Below the pieces are notes generated by a model. That model ran no database searches and was not told the origin of the DNA. It saw only the letters and a program-made list of their open reading frames with translations. A DNA stretch of 64,000 bases from Cupriavidus pinatubonensis. Lineage in GTDB: Bacteria; Pseudomonadota; Gammaproteobacteria; Burkholderiales; Burkholderiaceae. How positions within the stretch are numbered: the first letter of the stretch is position 1; each line of letters opens with the position of its first letter. The stretch lies in NCBI RefSeq assembly GCF_019602855.1, contig NZ_CP080766.1:1054001-1118000 (forward strand), read 5' to 3'. The position numbers and the translations under genes are program-made. Shown piece after piece: positions 8,126 through 16,766 of this stretch.

Positions 8126-9765
8126 CGCGTCGGCGCAGGGAAAATACGTCCCCCGAGCACTGTGCCCCACACGCGCGTATCCTTGAGCCGTTCGGCGCCA
8201 AGCGCAATCGGGTCGTCGTCGAGCACGGCAAAGTCGGCCAGCTTGCCCGGCTCGATGCTGCCGATCAGGCGGTCGAGCTTCAATGTGTATGCCGCGCCGA
8301 GCGTGACCGCGTGCAGTGCCTCCTCGAGGGACAGTCGTTCACCCTCGCCGAGCACGCGCCCCGCCGCCGACTGCCGCCACGCCGCGCACCACGCGGTAAA
8401 GAGCGGATTGAGCGGCGTGATCGGCGCGTCTGAATGCACCGACAGCGGGATCCCGAGCTTGCGTGCGGTACCGGCTGGGTTCATGCGCGCCGCGCGCTCG
8501 GGGCCGACGGTCTGCGTCGAGTGCGCCTCGCCCCAGTAATAGAGGTGGTTGGCGAAGAAATTGATGCACATGCCAAGGTCCGCGGCACGGCGGAGTTGCG
8601 CTTCGTCGGCCAGTTGGCAGTGCTGGAGCGTGTGGCGATGGTCAGCGCGCGGGTGGCGGGCGAGCAGCGTCTCGATGGCGTCGAGCACGACTTCGGTGGC
8701 TTCGTCGCCATTGGTATGAATATGAAGTTGCAGGCCGGCCCGGTGAAATGGCGTGAAGGTGTCGAGCAACTGGTCAGGCGGGATCAGCCACAGGCCGTTC
8801 TCCTGGCCGCCCGCGTAGCCGGGGGCGCGCAGTCGCGCGGTAAAGCCCTGGATCGAGCCGTCGACGATGAACTTGACAGGACCGAAGTGCAGCTTGTCTG
8901 AGCCCCCTTCCTGCGCCGCCGCCACGCGTGCGAGGCCGCCTTCCGGATTGCGCTGCGGCGCAAACGCGGGCACCACGCGCAATGGAAAGTTGTCGGAACT
9001 CGTGACTTCGCGCAGTGTGTGCAGACCAAGCGGCGACAGGTCGCTCACAAGGTCGGTCGCAGTCGTCACGCCTGCAAGTTGAGCCACGCGACCGAATCGG
9101 CGTACCGCTTCCGGGTCCTCTGCCGCCGCCAGCGACAGGCCCTTGCCGAGCACACGATGGACCGGAAACATGGCCGCAAACTCCTGCAATTCGCCCGTGG
9201 GCTGCCCGTCGGGAGCCCTGTGGATACCGTCGATGTCGGTGTCCTCGTTGATGCCGGCCAGATCCAGCATGGCCGAGTTGACGTTCATCAAGTGGACGCT
9301 CGCGTGCATCACCGCGATCGGTCGCGACGCCGACACGCGGTCCAATTCCCGCACCGACAGCCGATCGGTGCCGAAGTAGATCGGATCGAAGCCCCACGCG
9401 AGCAGCGGCTTGCTTGCCTCCTTCAATTGGCTTTCGGCGCCCGCCAGGCGGTCGATGACCTGGTCGAGCGTGCGCAGCCCGCGCCAGAGGCGTCCGTCCG
9501 GGTCGCGCCGGTCGAAATAGCCGACGTAGACCGCGTCCCACATCGCACCTTCCATCAGATGGCAGTGGGCTTCCACCAGGCCCGGCATGAGTACCTTGTC
9601 GCGGAACGTGTCGACCGGCTCGGCGTCGGGCCACGGGGCCATTTCGGCGGGGCCGCCGACCGCGAGGATTTTGCCGCCCCGCACAGCCACGTGGGTGGCC
9701 TCGCGCTGCGCGGGATTCATCGTAAGGATCTTGCGTGCTGCGAAGACCTGTGTAGTCGTAGTCAT
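8122..9765 (-). CDS. Amidohydrolase, YtcJ-like (amidohydrolase 3 family)
   Basis: This 547-residue protein matches the YtcJ-like metal-dependent amidohydrolases. It has an N-terminal beta-sandwich strand, the metal site VEAHCHL near residue 67, LHIHTNGDEA near 355, the HTLQHCQL segment near 385 and SVHSDAPITP near 445. The family hydrolyses N-substituted amides or cyclic compounds, with unknown substrates in most members. It lies 15 bases after the sodium:solute symporter gene on the same strand and overlaps the downstream COG0523 GTPase by 4 bases. The unit symporter-amidohydrolase-chaperone suggests uptake and hydrolysis of one compound. No signal peptide is evident. Confidence 0.88.
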   Translation of the reverse strand: MTTTTQVFAARKILTMNPAQREATHVAVRGGKILAVGGPAEMAPWPDAEPVDTFRDKVLMPGLVEAHCHLMEGAMWDAVYVGYFDRRDPDGRLWRGLRTLDQVIDRLAGAESQLKEASKPLLAWGFDPIYFGTDRLSVRELDRVSASRPIAVMHASVHLMNVNSAMLDLAGINEDTDIDGIHRAPDGQPTGELQEFAAMFPVHRVLGKGLSLAAAEDPEAVRRFGRVAQLAGVTTATDLVSDLSPLGLHTLREVTSSDNFPLRVVPAFAPQRNPEGGLARVAAAQEGGSDKLHFGPVKFIVDGSIQGFTARLRAPGYAGGQENGLWLIPPDQLLDTFTPFHRAGLQLHIHTNGDEATEVVLDAIETLLARHPRADHRHTLQHCQLADEAQLRRAADLGMCINFFANHLYYWGEAHSTQTVGPERAARMNPAGTARKLGIPLSVHSDAPITPLNPLFTAWCAAWRQSAAGRVLGEGERLSLEEALHAVTLGAAYTLKLDRLIGSIEPGKLADFAVLDDDPIALGAERLKDTRVWGTVLGGRIFPAPTR

Positions 9766-9780
9766 GATCGGTTCGATAAT

Positions 9781-11163
9781 TCAGGCGGCCTGCACGCGGG
9801 TGAGGCGCGGGGCGTAGTGGACGAAGGCGCTGACGAGCACGTTGACGGCGAGCGCGATGAGGCCGATGTTCACGCCGCCGAAGTCAGCCTGCTGCAGATA
9901 GAGCGCCATCGCCAGGATCTGGCCGGTCAGGATGCCCGCCCCGATGGCGAGCGGCCGGACGCGCAGACCGAAGAGAATCACGATCACGCCCGGGAAGAAC
10001 TGCGTCACGCCGTAATACGCGGTGTTGATCAGCGTGAGCATCAGGTTGGGCGTGGCGAGCGTCATGCCGATCGACAGCACCAGATACACCACAATTACCA
10101 CCTTCGCGCCCCGCTTCTGCTTGCTTTCTGGCATCCCCGGCAGCAGATTGCGCGTGACGATCGGACCGATTGCGAGGCAGATCCCAGCCAGCACCAGCAG
10201 CCCCGACAACGCTGCGCCCGCCCCCACCAGACCGAGCAGCCATCCCGGCAGCAGTCGCACCGCCGCCGCGAAGAACGCTTCGTTCGGCGACGCGAGGTGC
10301 AGGTTCTGGCTGATTGCGTAGTACGACGCCAGCACGAGGAACGGGTACATCAGCATGTACAGCGGCATGTAGATCTGCGTGCGGCGAATCGTGTCGGCAC
10401 TTTTCGCGGTGAAGAAGTTCTGCACCGCGAATGGCATCACGTAGAAGCCCATCGCCTGGAACAGCATGGTGCTCATCGAGAAGCGCAGTTGCGTGTCGGT
10501 CATCTGGTTGCTGACCTGCACGCTCGCCACGTGGAACACGTCTCCCACGCCCGCCTTCATGCCCACGGCCACGCCGGTGGCAACAATGGCCACCACCATC
10601 AGGATGTCCTTGAGGATGGCGATATAGGCCGACGCGCGCACGCCGGAGATGGCGATGTATGTGAACGCGAGCGCGGCCGAGATCATCACGAGATAGACCG
10701 GCGAGAACTCCCAGCCGAGGCCCTTGAGCGCCGCTACCAGGCCCGTAAATTGAAGTTGTCCCCAAGGCAGGAGAAACAGGATCGATGACCCTGCCACGAT
10801 CAGTTCGAGCGTACGGTTGCCATAGTGGCCCTTGAACAGATCGGCCATCGTGATCGCATTGAACTTTGCGCCTGCGCGCCAGATGCGCGGACCGAGAAAA
10901 TAGCCAAGCGGATACGCGAGCAGGATGTAGCCAAGGAACCAGACACCATAGGTCGGCCCCTTGGCGTAGATACCGCCCGGAAAGCCGACCATCGTGCCAA
11001 TGCTGTAGATCTCGCCGGCGGCGAGGAAGAACACAAGGAAGGCGCCGAACTGGCGCGATGCAACGAAGAAGTCGTGCATGCTCTGTGCGCCGTGGCCCTT
11101 CTTCGAGCGAATGGCAAGGTAGAGCGACAGGACGAGAAAGCCGAGGAATACCGCGCTGGTCAT
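9781..11163 (-). CDS. Sodium:solute symporter family protein
   Basis: This 460-residue membrane protein of the SSS family (LeuT fold) has about 12-13 hydrophobic helices and family-typical segments such as FFLAAGEIYSIGTMVGFPGG near 40-60. The ATG at 11163 is preceded by GAAGGAGCC and was preferred over an in-frame start 16 codons upstream. It follows a DUF3311 gene by 10 bases, a pairing seen for many SSS permeases. It likely imports the substrate of the adjacent amidohydrolase, which is inferred from context. Confidence 0.9.
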   Translation of the reverse strand: MTSAVFLGFLVLSLYLAIRSKKGHGAQSMHDFFVASRQFGAFLVFFLAAGEIYSIGTMVGFPGGIYAKGPTYGVWFLGYILLAYPLGYFLGPRIWRAGAKFNAITMADLFKGHYGNRTLELIVAGSSILFLLPWGQLQFTGLVAALKGLGWEFSPVYLVMISAALAFTYIAISGVRASAYIAILKDILMVVAIVATGVAVGMKAGVGDVFHVASVQVSNQMTDTQLRFSMSTMLFQAMGFYVMPFAVQNFFTAKSADTIRRTQIYMPLYMLMYPFLVLASYYAISQNLHLASPNEAFFAAAVRLLPGWLLGLVGAGAALSGLLVLAGICLAIGPIVTRNLLPGMPESKQKRGAKVVIVVYLVLSIGMTLATPNLMLTLINTAYYGVTQFFPGVIVILFGLRVRPLAIGAGILTGQILAMALYLQQADFGGVNIGLIALAVNVLVSAFVHYAPRLTRVQAA

Positions 11164-11173
11164 GTTGGCTCCT

Positions 11174-11401
11174 TCAGCAGGGGTCGGCCGCGGGCACGAC
11201 CTCGGTGTCAAGCGAATCGGCGCGTCGGTCGAACAACCACCAGCACGCGAGCATGCAGCCCGACGTCAGCACAAACCACAGGAAAATCCACGCATAGATG
11301 AAGGGCACCCCGAGCACGAAGCGCTCGACCGACGCTACCCACGGCAGCATGCCGATCACGCCGATGTACGGGATTCCCAAGCCTATGAACAGCTTGAGCA
11401 T
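11174..11401 (-). CDS. DUF3311 small membrane protein
   Basis: This 75-residue protein has two hydrophobic helices (about 1-20 and 32-58) and fits DUF3311, a small family usually encoded directly before sodium:solute symporters and presumed to be an accessory subunit. The start at 11401 was chosen because GGAG lies 6 bases before it; longer in-frame starts at 11413 and 11467 exist. It heads the operon running to 7169 and is divergent from a LysR gene. Confidence 0.82.
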   Translation of the reverse strand: MLKLFIGLGIPYIGVIGMLPWVASVERFVLGVPFIYAWIFLWFVLTSGCMLACWWLFDRRADSLDTEVVPAADPC

Positions 11402-11554
11402 GTCTGTCTCCATTTCGATGTTGAGGCGGCTGTCGGGAGTCCGGCGCCGTCCTTTCTTGGTTCTCATGTTCGATTTCTTGTTGTCTGGCCATCTTAGGGA
11501 GTCCAGAGGTATGATTCAAATGCAAATTAATAACGATTTCCATAACATCGACGC

Positions 11555-12472
11555 ATGGATACGCAAAAGCTGCTGCATCTGCTCGCGGTGGTCGAGCACG
11601 GGACGTTTTCCGAGGCCGCGCGAGCGGTCCACCTCACGCAACCGGCATTGAGCCGCAGCATCCGGTCGCTGGAAGACGAGGTGAAGGCCCCGCTATTCGA
11701 CCGCGGCGCGCGGCGTGCGCGGCTGACGGTATTTGGGGAACTGGTGGCCGAGCGTGCGCGGCGCATCCGGCTGGAGGAGCGCCAGTTGAAGCGCGACCTG
11801 GACCTGCTGCGTGGTGGCGAGGAAGGTTCGATCACGGTCGGCATGGCGCCTGCGCCGGCCGCGCTGCTGCTCACGCCATTCCTGATCCACATGGCGAGCA
11901 GCCACCCGCGCATCAAGGTGCGTATCGAGACAGGCGCCACCAGTGCGCTGCTCGACAGGCTGCGCAACGAGTCGATCGACGCCATCGTGGGGGACGCTTA
12001 CGTGTTGCGCGCCGCGGACGACATCGACATGGATCCGCTCGGCGACCTTCCCGCGGGCCTTGTCTGCCGCGCGGGCCATCCCATCCTGAACGAACCGATG
12101 CCCGACATCGCCACGATCGGCCGCTGGCCGGTGGCCACGACCACGCTAAGCGCGGTCATCAGCCGCCAGCTCGCCGATCTGTGGGGACCAGAGGTCAACC
12201 CCGACACGTTGTTCACACTGATCTGCGACAATCTCGACATGCTACGCAGCGTGACGCTCGCCACTGACACGCTGCTGTTCGGCGTATTGCCTATCACGCG
12301 CCATGAGCGCGCAACGGGGCAGATGGTTGAGGTGGCAATGCCTCCCGACCCCAGCCGTTGCGGACGGTATGCAGTGGCGCGGATGGGCGCAAGGTCGCTG
12401 TCACCAGCGCTCGCCGCGCTGTATGGCTTCACGCGCACGCACTGGCAGGAATTGTCGCAGGATCCCGCGTAA
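11555..12472 (+). CDS. LysR-family transcriptional regulator
   Basis: This 305-residue LysR protein has an N-terminal HTH (about residues 3-60, including TFSEAARAVHLTQPALSRSI) and an effector-binding domain (about 90-295). It is divergent from the DUF3311-symporter-amidohydrolase-GTPase operon across a roughly 153-base AT-richer gap that must contain both promoters. Control of that operon is inferred from arrangement. No deviation from the usual family length is seen. Confidence 0.9.
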   Translation: MDTQKLLHLLAVVEHGTFSEAARAVHLTQPALSRSIRSLEDEVKAPLFDRGARRARLTVFGELVAERARRIRLEERQLKRDLDLLRGGEEGSITVGMAPAPAALLLTPFLIHMASSHPRIKVRIETGATSALLDRLRNESIDAIVGDAYVLRAADDIDMDPLGDLPAGLVCRAGHPILNEPMPDIATIGRWPVATTTLSAVISRQLADLWGPEVNPDTLFTLICDNLDMLRSVTLATDTLLFGVLPITRHERATGQMVEVAMPPDPSRCGRYAVARMGARSLSPALAALYGFTRTHWQELSQDPA

Positions 12473-12592
12473 GCGGAAAAATGGACACTTTGTTTGCCAG
12501 CCGTCGCATAGCCGACCGGCGACATCAGCCGTATTATCCAGCCGGCGGGCATCGTAGTTGCGACGGCCAACGAGTCATCTGGCGTTGGCCTA

Positions 12593-12829
12593 TCAACGTG
12601 TAACCGGGTCGCGCCCACCAGTGCCGCCATGCCACTCGGGGCGGTTCTCACCGCCGATCTTGAAGGCGAATTTCTGGCTCAGGTGCCGGTACCGCCGGGT
12701 GTTGAGCAGATCGTAAAAGGGCGCGAGCCGGGGCCGCTGATCGGTCGGGTCGACCAGCATCGACAGGTTCTTGGCGTGACTGTCGTATAAAGCGCACGAC
12801 GAGACGCGCAAGCAATTCCGTGCCGCCAT
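12593..12829 (-). pseudogene. HipA-type kinase, C-terminal fragment
   Basis: About 75 codons resemble the C-terminal kinase lobe of HipA-type serine/threonine kinases. The catalytic-loop-like DSHAKNLSML and the following RLAPFYDLLNT, then KIGGENRPEW, are recognisable. The N-terminal half and the extreme C-terminus are missing, and no HipB-like antitoxin is adjacent. It is read as a decayed toxin gene. Confidence 0.6.
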
Positions 12830-12867
12830 GTGTCATGCACCGGAATGGCGACGCGCACAAGGGCTTC

Positions 12868-13119
12868 TTAATGCAGGGTGTAGAGAGTCTGCCGCCCCTC
12901 GACATAGAGGGCCATGGCGATCTTCAGGATCTCATTGCGATGCCGGTCGAAGGAGGCCAGCACCCCGGCTTCGTCAGAACCGAGAGCGGAGTCGAAATTC
13001 ATCAGTACGCGGTCTTCCACAAGGAAGGTAATTTCGCGTGCGTTGTCGTAACCCCAGAACCACACGCCATGCCTGGTTCCATCATAGCTGCGGCTGGGGT
13101 TGGGAAAACTGAGTGCCAT
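12868..13119 (-). CDS. DUF1488-family small protein
   Basis: This 83-residue protein begins MALSFPNPSRSYDGTRHGV, a pattern typical of DUF1488 proteins of proteobacteria. GGACGACAC precedes the start. It has no signal peptide or membrane segment and its function is unknown. It is one of a run of short minus-strand genes from 12.9 to 16.7 kb, many of them conserved hypotheticals. The length is normal for the family. Confidence 0.75.
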   Translation of the reverse strand: MALSFPNPSRSYDGTRHGVWFWGYDNAREITFLVEDRVLMNFDSALGSDEAGVLASFDRHRNEILKIAMALYVEGRQTLYTLH

Positions 13120-13188
13120 GTGTCGTCCTGCGTTCTACGCCTTTGATGGACCGGTTTGCACGCTCACTACCAACGCGAAGCGCTCCCG

Positions 13189-13506
13189 CTAATGCGTATC
13201 GCCTTTCATGCTCTCGGCTTCCATCGCGGCATGCAATTCCTCATACGCCTCGATTGGCTCCATGTCCTGATCGACGAACGCGGCTGCGCGCTCTGCGGCG
13301 GCCACCGCGTCGGGCGGGCTGTCGCTCTGGCTGTCGTCCTCGGTACTTGGCGGCAGCAGCATGTCCTCAAGCATCCCGCGTAGCTCCGGGGTATTCCATG
13401 GCTTGCCCAGCCTGGCCTTCCTGTTCAGGTAGTGACGGATTTCCGAGTCTTGCTCGGCGGTGAGCGGAAGCCCTCGGAAAGTGGGGTCCGTGTTGTGATG
13501 AATCAT
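13189..13506 (-). CDS. Conserved hypothetical acidic protein (copy 1 of duplicated pair)
   Basis: This 105-residue acidic protein has no recognised domain. It begins MIHHNTDPTFRGLPLTAEQ and contains an ELRGMLEDMLLPP segment. A close paralogue lies at 18244-18561, with matching ends, the same TFRGLPLTAEQDSE opening and the same ELRGMLEDMLLPP core. The shared N-terminus and a GGGAGG ribosome-binding site fix the start at 13506 rather than the longer in-frame 13620. In both places a small basic gene lies about 90-110 bases upstream on the same strand, so the two form a duplicated cassette. Confidence 0.75.
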   Translation of the reverse strand: MIHHNTDPTFRGLPLTAEQDSEIRHYLNRKARLGKPWNTPELRGMLEDMLLPPSTEDDSQSDSPPDAVAAAERAAAFVDQDMEPIEAYEELHAAMEAESMKGDTH

Positions 13507-13616
13507 GATGCGCCTCCCGATGCGGTCTGCGCTTTCAATGTAGAGATATCGATTCCCTGCGGTGAACGTTACAAGTTGCGTGTGATCACTGTGCCGCGTG
13601 TCCGCGGCCAACCGAT

Positions 13617-13754
13617 TCACGTCTTCTTCTTGGCGACACCTTCGTTCCCAACCCGCGAATGAGCCGTGCTGAACGGGGTTGCCGGCACTGACGGCTTCTT
13701 GGGCTGCTTGGGCTTTTTCGCTTCGCGAGTGCTGCGTAGTTGACTCTTGGCCAT
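13617..13754 (-). CDS. Small Lys-rich protein (copy 1 of duplicated pair)
   Basis: This 45-residue, strongly basic protein contains REAKKPKQPKKPSVPATPFS and a C-terminal KKKT. Its paralogue at 18649-18786 is the same length and nearly identical over most of it. The conservation of two separate copies, including the start and the gene order with the acidic partner, supports a real short gene. A nucleic-acid-binding role is possible from composition only. The function is not recognised. Confidence 0.7.
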   Translation of the reverse strand: MAKSQLRSTREAKKPKQPKKPSVPATPFSTAHSRVGNEGVAKKKT

Positions 13755-13825
13755 GGTGTTGCTCCTAGTGCGTTGCTTGCCAAGGTGGCAGTCCCAGCAT
13801 ACGCGCTTAGAAGCGCTAACAAAAT

Positions 13826-14175
13826 GACTTTCATGAGATGGCGCCAGCAGATGATGCAGCAAGCGATTTTCAGGAAGGCTTCATGTATGAGGGCGAGTCT
13901 CTCGAAGCGAACTCGCAGTCGAGTGAAATTGTGCAACCAGGCGATCGTTCGTTCCACAACCCAGCGGGTCTTGCCAAGGCCGCTGCCGTGCAGCTGGCCC
14001 CAGCGGGCGATCTCCGTGGCGATGCTGACGGCATGTAGGGGCTTGCGCTATTTGTCGTGGTGGTATCCGCGATCACTCTGCAAGATGCTGGGCTTGGATA
14101 GGGGACGACCACATTTGCCACGGTTCGGAGGAATGGCCTCGATCGGCGGCAGTCGGGTGACGTCGTTGCGGTTGG
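13826..14175 (-). mobile_element. IS5-family transposase, frameshifted 3' remnant
   Basis: Translated on the minus strand, the segment gives NRNDVTRLPPIEAIPP, GRPLSKPSILQSDRGYHHDK and, in another frame, LHGSGLGKTRWVVERTIAWL and RIRYER-like text ending HEAFLKIACCIICWRHL. These are hallmarks of the C-terminal half of IS5/IS427-type DDE transposases. At least one frameshift near 14045 separates the parts and the N-terminal half is absent, so it is not active. Confidence 0.8.
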
Positions 14176-14386
14176 CGCCCCAGTCAGGATCCTGACGGGC
14201 ATGCGTGGCAATTTGCCGATCGAACCAGGCGATTTCCTGGTTAAGCGCTTGCCACTGTGCCCAGGCACACATCATGTCCAACTGCAGGCCCGCGTCGGCT
14301 ACTACCAGGCCCTGGTCGCAGTAGCCAACAAGCACGCCAGCATTCTTTGGGCCATCCTCGCGAAAGGGGAAAAAATTCGAATCCAC
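14176..14386 (-). mobile_element. Probable IS110-family transposase remnant
   Basis: The upstream half of the same open frame reads WQALNQEIAWFDRQIATHAR, which resembles the helical linker of IS110-type transposases before the G-IGP-TA segment. It is fused without a stop to the IS5 remnant, so two elements collided here. The assignment rests on a short motif and could be wrong. Confidence 0.35.
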
Positions 14387-14886
14387 ATCCCTGGAATTGA
14401 CCTCGCCTCATCCGCTATCTTGAACCGAAGAGGAGGTGCTCATCATGCCCAAGAGCCTCCGCAGCGCGCTGGGCTATTGCTTGCCGCTTGTCTGCGAACA
14501 GCGTCAAGGCCGAAGCACAACGAAACGCGCTCGCCAGCGAGTTGTCCACCGCCGGACGGCGTCGTGGTCGGCAGCGGCGACCCCCCGCCCGCCCGCGGAC
14601 AACTCGCGCCACGCCACCACAAACCGATCTTGCTATAGGGCGAGGCTCCTTATAGGTGGATTGGCCCTGAACTCACCCTTTCTCAAGGAGCGCAAGCATT
14701 GATCGCATGATGGCTAACAGGTTGGACCGGGGCGAGGAAAACCCGATAGGGAAAGTGAGCAGCTTCATGCTCGGTAATCAGATGGGGACCTCGTCAGCGA
14801 ATTCCATATGGGCCAGCAGGCTAGATCCTTCATGCTGCCATGTATCGCAACCACGCACAGGTCACTTGCGTGGCGGCCGTAATGCG
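14387..14886. other. Stretch without a supported gene
   Basis: Five hundred bases with several overlapping frames, none of which shows a recognisable protein pattern. An AGGAGGTGCTCATCATG sequence at 14431-14448 looks like a translation start, but its frame (to 14702) is Arg-rich, low-complexity text without family features. Confidence 0.4.
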
Positions 14887-15129
14887 CTATTTCCCCTCGT
14901 CCGGCACGTTATACATCTCGCGTAGCCGGCTGGCGAACGGGCGGATCATCTCCAAACATGCGGCGCTGTTGCCGCCTTCCATGGTTGACAGACTCCAGTT
15001 GCAGCCCCCGGCATCTGCGGCATGCCAGAGCACGTCGCCAAAGCAAGCGCCCTCACATTCAGAAAATTTTGCCTGTTCCGCGCGAAGCATGGCGCGCAGT
15101 TCGGCCTTGTGCTTGAGCTGTCTCGACAT
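14887..15129 (-). CDS. Conserved hypothetical small protein
   Basis: This 80-residue protein starts MSRQLKHKAELRAMLRAEQ, with a charged helical N-terminus, and has two cysteines in ECEGACFGD plus one each in GGCNW and AACLEM. AGAGGGGAC lies before the ATG. It is not recognised as a named family. Position and composition fit the surrounding run of short genes. The cysteine spacing could allow a disulfide or metal site, but this is speculative. Confidence 0.55.
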   Translation of the reverse strand: MSRQLKHKAELRAMLRAEQAKFSECEGACFGDVLWHAADAGGCNWSLSTMEGGNSAACLEMIRPFASRLREMYNVPDEGK

Positions 15130-15184
15130 TATGTCCCCTCTTTCTCTCTCGATCGGAGCCTATGGCATGGCCGCCGGGACTACC

Positions 15185-15454
15185 TCACCTCGCCTTGACG
15201 AAGGTGGACATGCCGTCAATCGCATCCCTGGCCGACGACAAGGCCAGCGCGGTGGCAGCGTGCGGCGCACTGGCGAAATGCTGGATCACGGCTGGCAGCC
15301 GTCTGCGCGAACCCATTCCTGTACTCACTTGTGTAATCGTTACGGTAGCGAGGAAGCGCGACTGAACCCGGTCCCCGCCGGGGACTGCACCGGGTGCGTG
15401 ACGCACCCTCGCAGATACCCTGAAACCTTTGTAGATTGCGTTGTTCTGCGACAT
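15185..15454 (-). CDS. Conserved hypothetical protein (MSQNN family, copy 1)
   Basis: This 89-residue protein begins MSQNNAIYKGFRVSARVR and ends SSARDAIDGMSTFVKAR. A same-length paralogue on the opposite strand at 20113-20382 shares both ends and most of the middle. The RFLATVTITQV segment and an overall beta-rich, then helical, pattern are visible. The ATG is preceded by AAAGGAGACC. No family function is recognised. Two conserved copies 5 kb apart support a real gene. Confidence 0.75.
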   Translation of the reverse strand: MSQNNAIYKGFRVSARVRHAPGAVPGGDRVQSRFLATVTITQVSTGMGSRRRLPAVIQHFASAPHAATALALSSARDAIDGMSTFVKAR

Positions 15455-15469
15455 GTCGGTCTCCTTTCA

Positions 15470-15775
15470 TCACCGAGCATACGCGGATATGCCGGGATGT
15501 GTCCGATTTACTTTTGGCGACAAGGTGGCAATGTCATCGCGCGCCTTTGCCACTCCATGGTCAAGCGCCGCATCGGCGCTGCGAAAGTAGTCGGTGCCGT
15601 CAATGAGATCGTAGGAATGTACGCTGAGAAGATCGCCTCTGATGGGCCGGCAATCCGGACGGGCAATCGAGTAGCGTACTACGTAGCCAATCGCTCCGGC
15701 CAACTGGGTGGTACCGAGGTGTTGCTCAGCTTCGATCAACACTTCATATTCACCAATCGTGACGCGTCTTTGCAT
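15470..15775 (-). CDS. Conserved hypothetical protein
   Basis: This 101-residue protein begins MQRRVTIGEYEVLIEAEQHL, a compact beta-strand-rich opening, and has no signal or membrane segment. GGAGGT 5 bases before the ATG at 15775 decides this start over the in-frame 15805. It lies 15 bases upstream of the MSQNN-family gene on the same strand, so the two are probably co-transcribed. The function is unknown. Confidence 0.65.
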   Translation of the reverse strand: MQRRVTIGEYEVLIEAEQHLGTTQLAGAIGYVVRYSIARPDCRPIRGDLLSVHSYDLIDGTDYFRSADAALDHGVAKARDDIATLSPKVNRTHPGISAYAR

Positions 15776-15904
15776 ATCTGACCTCCGCACTGGGCCTCTG
15801 TTCATTCGTCCATTCCAGGAATAACGTCCACGGCCGCCTTATCGTTCAGGCTGCCTAACGTACGTTTCCGGGAGCGCATTGGCAAGGCCAATCCGAAGCG
15901 GCAG

Positions 15905-16423
15905 TCATTGCCATCTGAAATTCGGCATCAGGTCACTACGCTCGTCGACCCCGACCCCGCCCAGTTCGTTGATGAGCTGCTTCAGGGCTTCTTTCGATCG
16001 CGAATCGCAACTGACGATCATCAGCAATTGGCCCGGTGCGAGTTGCGCATTCCGCCGCCACAGTGCAAGGCGAACGATCTTGCCGCCGACCAATCCGCAG
16101 ACCCACCATCCGATCATCGCGCCAAGCATGACAGCACCAACATACGCAATAGCAGTGGCGCCGGCGCCGGCTGAAGCGCCGTATCTGAAGATGACAAGCG
16201 CTCCAACGAGCGCGCCGACGAAAATTCCTGTGATCGCCGCCTCTTCCCGGTACGTAGTCTGACCGACGTCGATCGTTGGCAATCCGTCGACGGGCTGATT
16301 GTCGCGCTGGACAAACCACGGCCCTGCGACGAGTGCCTGGGTACCGGCGAAATCGCCCAATCGCACTTTTGCCAGTCGCGCCGTGGCGGTGTCTCTCAGA
16401 CTAAAATACAGCAACGTACGCAT
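15905..16423 (-). CDS. Hypothetical membrane protein with glycine-rich helices
   Basis: This 172-residue protein has a soluble start (MRTLLYFSLRDTATARLAKV), two hydrophobic Gly/Ala-rich helices (about residues 66-115, including GIFVGALVGALVIF and GAMIGWWVCGLVGG), and a soluble C-terminal part. The layout resembles small inner-membrane proteins related to DUF1269, but the match is not firm. A glycine-zipper pattern suggests helix packing in the membrane. The role is unknown. Confidence 0.65.
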   Translation of the reverse strand: MRTLLYFSLRDTATARLAKVRLGDFAGTQALVAGPWFVQRDNQPVDGLPTIDVGQTTYREEAAITGIFVGALVGALVIFRYGASAGAGATAIAYVGAVMLGAMIGWWVCGLVGGKIVRLALWRRNAQLAPGQLLMIVSCDSRSKEALKQLINELGGVGVDERSDLMPNFRWQ

Positions 16424-16442
16424 GAAGTTACCTCACGCAATC

Positions 16443-16748
16443 TCAGTGCCCATTTCCGGCGAGCCGGCGGATGCTTGCTTGATGACTACGGCCGATGCTC
16501 CTCATGGCTCTGGTTCGGGTGCAGGACGGTGACCGCAGGTCTGGCCAGCCTTCGTTGACAGCACGATCCCAGTCAATCAGCAGCGTGATTGCCTGATGCC
16601 ACTGGGACGCTGCCAATCGCATGACTCCGAATCGCTGGGTATTTCCCTTCGACGGCCTGCCCACCTGGCGGTCGCGTAAAAGGCGCGTGACATGTATAAA
16701 CCGGTAAGTGGTCTCTGCAGATTCTTTCGGCACGATATCTTCCTTCAT
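16443..16748 (-). CDS. Hypothetical protein (weak)
   Basis: The frame starting at 16748 (MKEDIVPKESAETTYRFIHV) has a plausible amphipathic first half, then a low-complexity Arg/Ser tail. A GTG start at about 16733, preceded by GAAGGA, is an alternative. No paralogue or motif supports it, and it may be a spurious frame or a decayed gene. Confidence 0.3.
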   Translation of the reverse strand: MKEDIVPKESAETTYRFIHVTRLLRDRQVGRPSKGNTQRFGVMRLAASQWHQAITLLIDWDRAVNEGWPDLRSPSCTRTRAMRSIGRSHQASIRRLAGNGH

Positions 16749-16766
16749 CGCTTGCCACGCTGGCAT

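Noticed and set aside
9019-10788. A 589-codon plus-strand frame opposite the amidohydrolase and symporter
   Set aside because: It covers two well-supported minus-strand genes and shows no protein family features.
14436-14702. A frame following AGGAGGTGCTCATC
   Set aside because: The translation-start-like sequence is attractive, but the product is Arg/Ser-rich without family pattern or conservation visible here.
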